A stretch of DNA of 6,327 nucleotides from contig JBFFZZ010000183.1 of assembly GCA_041568335.1 (NCBI GenBank), positions 1 to 6,327 on the forward strand. The letters are read 5' to 3'. Source of the DNA: WVWW01 sp041568335. Lineage in GTDB: Bacteria > Acidobacteriota > Polarisedimenticolia > Polarisedimenticolales > Polarisedimenticolaceae. This document shows, one piece after another, positions 5,784-6,327 of this stretch. The first letter of the stretch is position 1. Every line of letters begins with the position of its first letter. A program made the position numbers and the translations under genes. The notes under the pieces are model-generated. The model was given only the letters and a program-made list of their open reading frames with translations. It was not told where the DNA came from and ran no database searches.

Positions 5784-6327
5784 TTAAACGAGCTCGATCC
5801 CCATCGCGACGGCGTTGCCGCCGCCGAGACACAGCGCGGCGATGCCGCGTCGGCCGCCGCGATCCTCGAGCGCGTGCAGCAGCGTCGTGAGGATACGCGC
5901 GCCGGAGGCGCCGATCGGATGGCCCAGCGCCACCGCGCCGCCGTGGACGTTGTGCTTGGCGCGATCGATCCCGAGCTCCCTGCCGAGCGCGACCTGCTGG
6001 ACGGCAAACGCCTCGTTGAACTCGTAGAGATCGACGTCGTCGTCGCTCCAGCCGGTCTTCTCCCAGACCATGCGCACCGCCTTCTCGGGGGCCATCATGA
6101 CCAGCTCCGGCGCCAGCCCGCTGGAGGCGTAGGCGACGATCCGGGCGCGCGGCTTCAACCCGAGCTCCGCCGCCTTGTCGGCCGCCGCGACCACCAGCGC
6201 GGAGGCGCCGTCGTTGACGCCCGGTGCGTTGCCCGCGGTGACGGTGCCGTCCTTCTTGAACGCCGGGCGGAGCCTGGCCAGCGCCTCGAGCGAGGTGTCG
6301 CGGCGCGGCGACTCGTCGGTGTCGAAC
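5784..6327 (-). CDS. Acetyl-CoA acetyltransferase (thiolase), C-terminal part, 5' end outside window
   Basis: 180 codons plus stop are open to the right edge; about 210 residues of a usual ~390-residue thiolase are missing, including the nucleophilic Cys. The visible part starts FDTDESPRRDTSLEALARLR and continues with GTVTAGNAPGVNDGASAL, the end of the N-terminal/loop region. Then come YEFNEAFAVQQ (visible residues 101-111), HGGAVALGHPIGASGAR (128-144) with the catalytic His136, and ALCLGGGNAVAMG with the second catalytic Cys166. These are hallmark thiolase motifs. The enzyme condenses two acetyl-CoA to acetoacetyl-CoA, or cleaves 3-ketoacyl-CoA. The adjacent 3-hydroxybutyryl-CoA dehydrogenase makes a short-chain acetoacetyl-CoA role likely; thlA, atoB, phaA and fadA cannot be separated from this fragment. 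An in-frame GTG at 6194 is internal and is not the real start. Confidence 0.95.
   Translation of the reverse strand, partial: FDTDESPRRDTSLEALARLRPAFKKDGTVTAGNAPGVNDGASALVVAAADKAAELGLKPRARIVAYASSGLAPELVMMAPEKAVRMVWEKTGWSDDDVDLYEFNEAFAVQQVALGRELGIDRAKHNVHGGAVALGHPIGASGARILTTLLHALEDRGGRRGIAALCLGGGNAVAMGIELV

Noticed and set aside
5780..5788. T/A-run after the thiolase stop as an intrinsic terminator
   Set aside because: On the coding strand it reads as an A-run, with no G/C hairpin before it, and it leads directly into the hbd ribosome binding site.
4732..5832. 366-codon minus-strand frame across hbd
   Set aside because: Arg-rich shadow in another frame of the clearly identified dehydrogenase; no motifs.

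Overview
The window is G+C-rich (roughly two-thirds by eye), and all seven supported genes lie on the minus strand, so transcription runs from right to left. Intergenic gaps are 64 bases or less and one gene pair overlaps, so the set looks like a single long operon or two abutting transcription units. A lipobox lipoprotein, a short-chain CoA pathway and a dual-GAF SpoIIE-type phosphatase would fit a GC-rich Gram-negative lineage of the Myxococcota/Desulfobacterota/Acidobacteria kind. That placement is an impression from protein style, not a demonstrated assignment.

In transcription order the genes are: (1) the C-terminal part of a thiolase, cut by the right edge; (2) a complete 3-hydroxybutyryl-CoA dehydrogenase; (3) a MutT-type Nudix hydrolase; (4) an RluA-family pseudouridine synthase whose ATG overlaps the mutT stop (ATGA); (5) after a 64-base gap holding a hairpin and a weak promoter candidate, a 601-residue GAF-GAF-SpoIIE/RsbU-type serine phosphatase; (6) a 108-codon ArsC/Spx-like thioredoxin-fold gene interrupted by one in-frame TGA; (7) a lipoprotein of the LCAT-like alpha/beta-hydrolase type, cut by the left edge.

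The standout is gene 6. Reading through the TGA at 1613-1615 gives a continuous protein with the active site R-P-S-U-K-S-C, in which the stop codon sits exactly where relatives have the first Cys of a CxxC motif. A plausible bacterial SECIS hairpin starts 2 bases after the TGA and has a G at the second position of its apical loop. The gene is therefore best read as a selenocysteine-encoding ArsC-family (seleno)protein. Conventional gene callers would truncate it to an 87-residue fragment starting at a GTG (1588) and lose the active site.

Functionally, genes 1 and 2 catalyse adjacent steps of acetoacetyl-CoA/3-hydroxybutyryl-CoA metabolism (beta-oxidation or its reverse). Genes 3 and 4 are nucleotide-pool sanitation and RNA modification housekeeping. 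Genes 5 to 7 are a signalling phosphatase, a probable redox selenoprotein and an envelope esterase-like lipoprotein, with no established joint role. I saw no RNA genes, mobile elements or CRISPR arrays, and there is no gene-free stretch longer than 64 bases.
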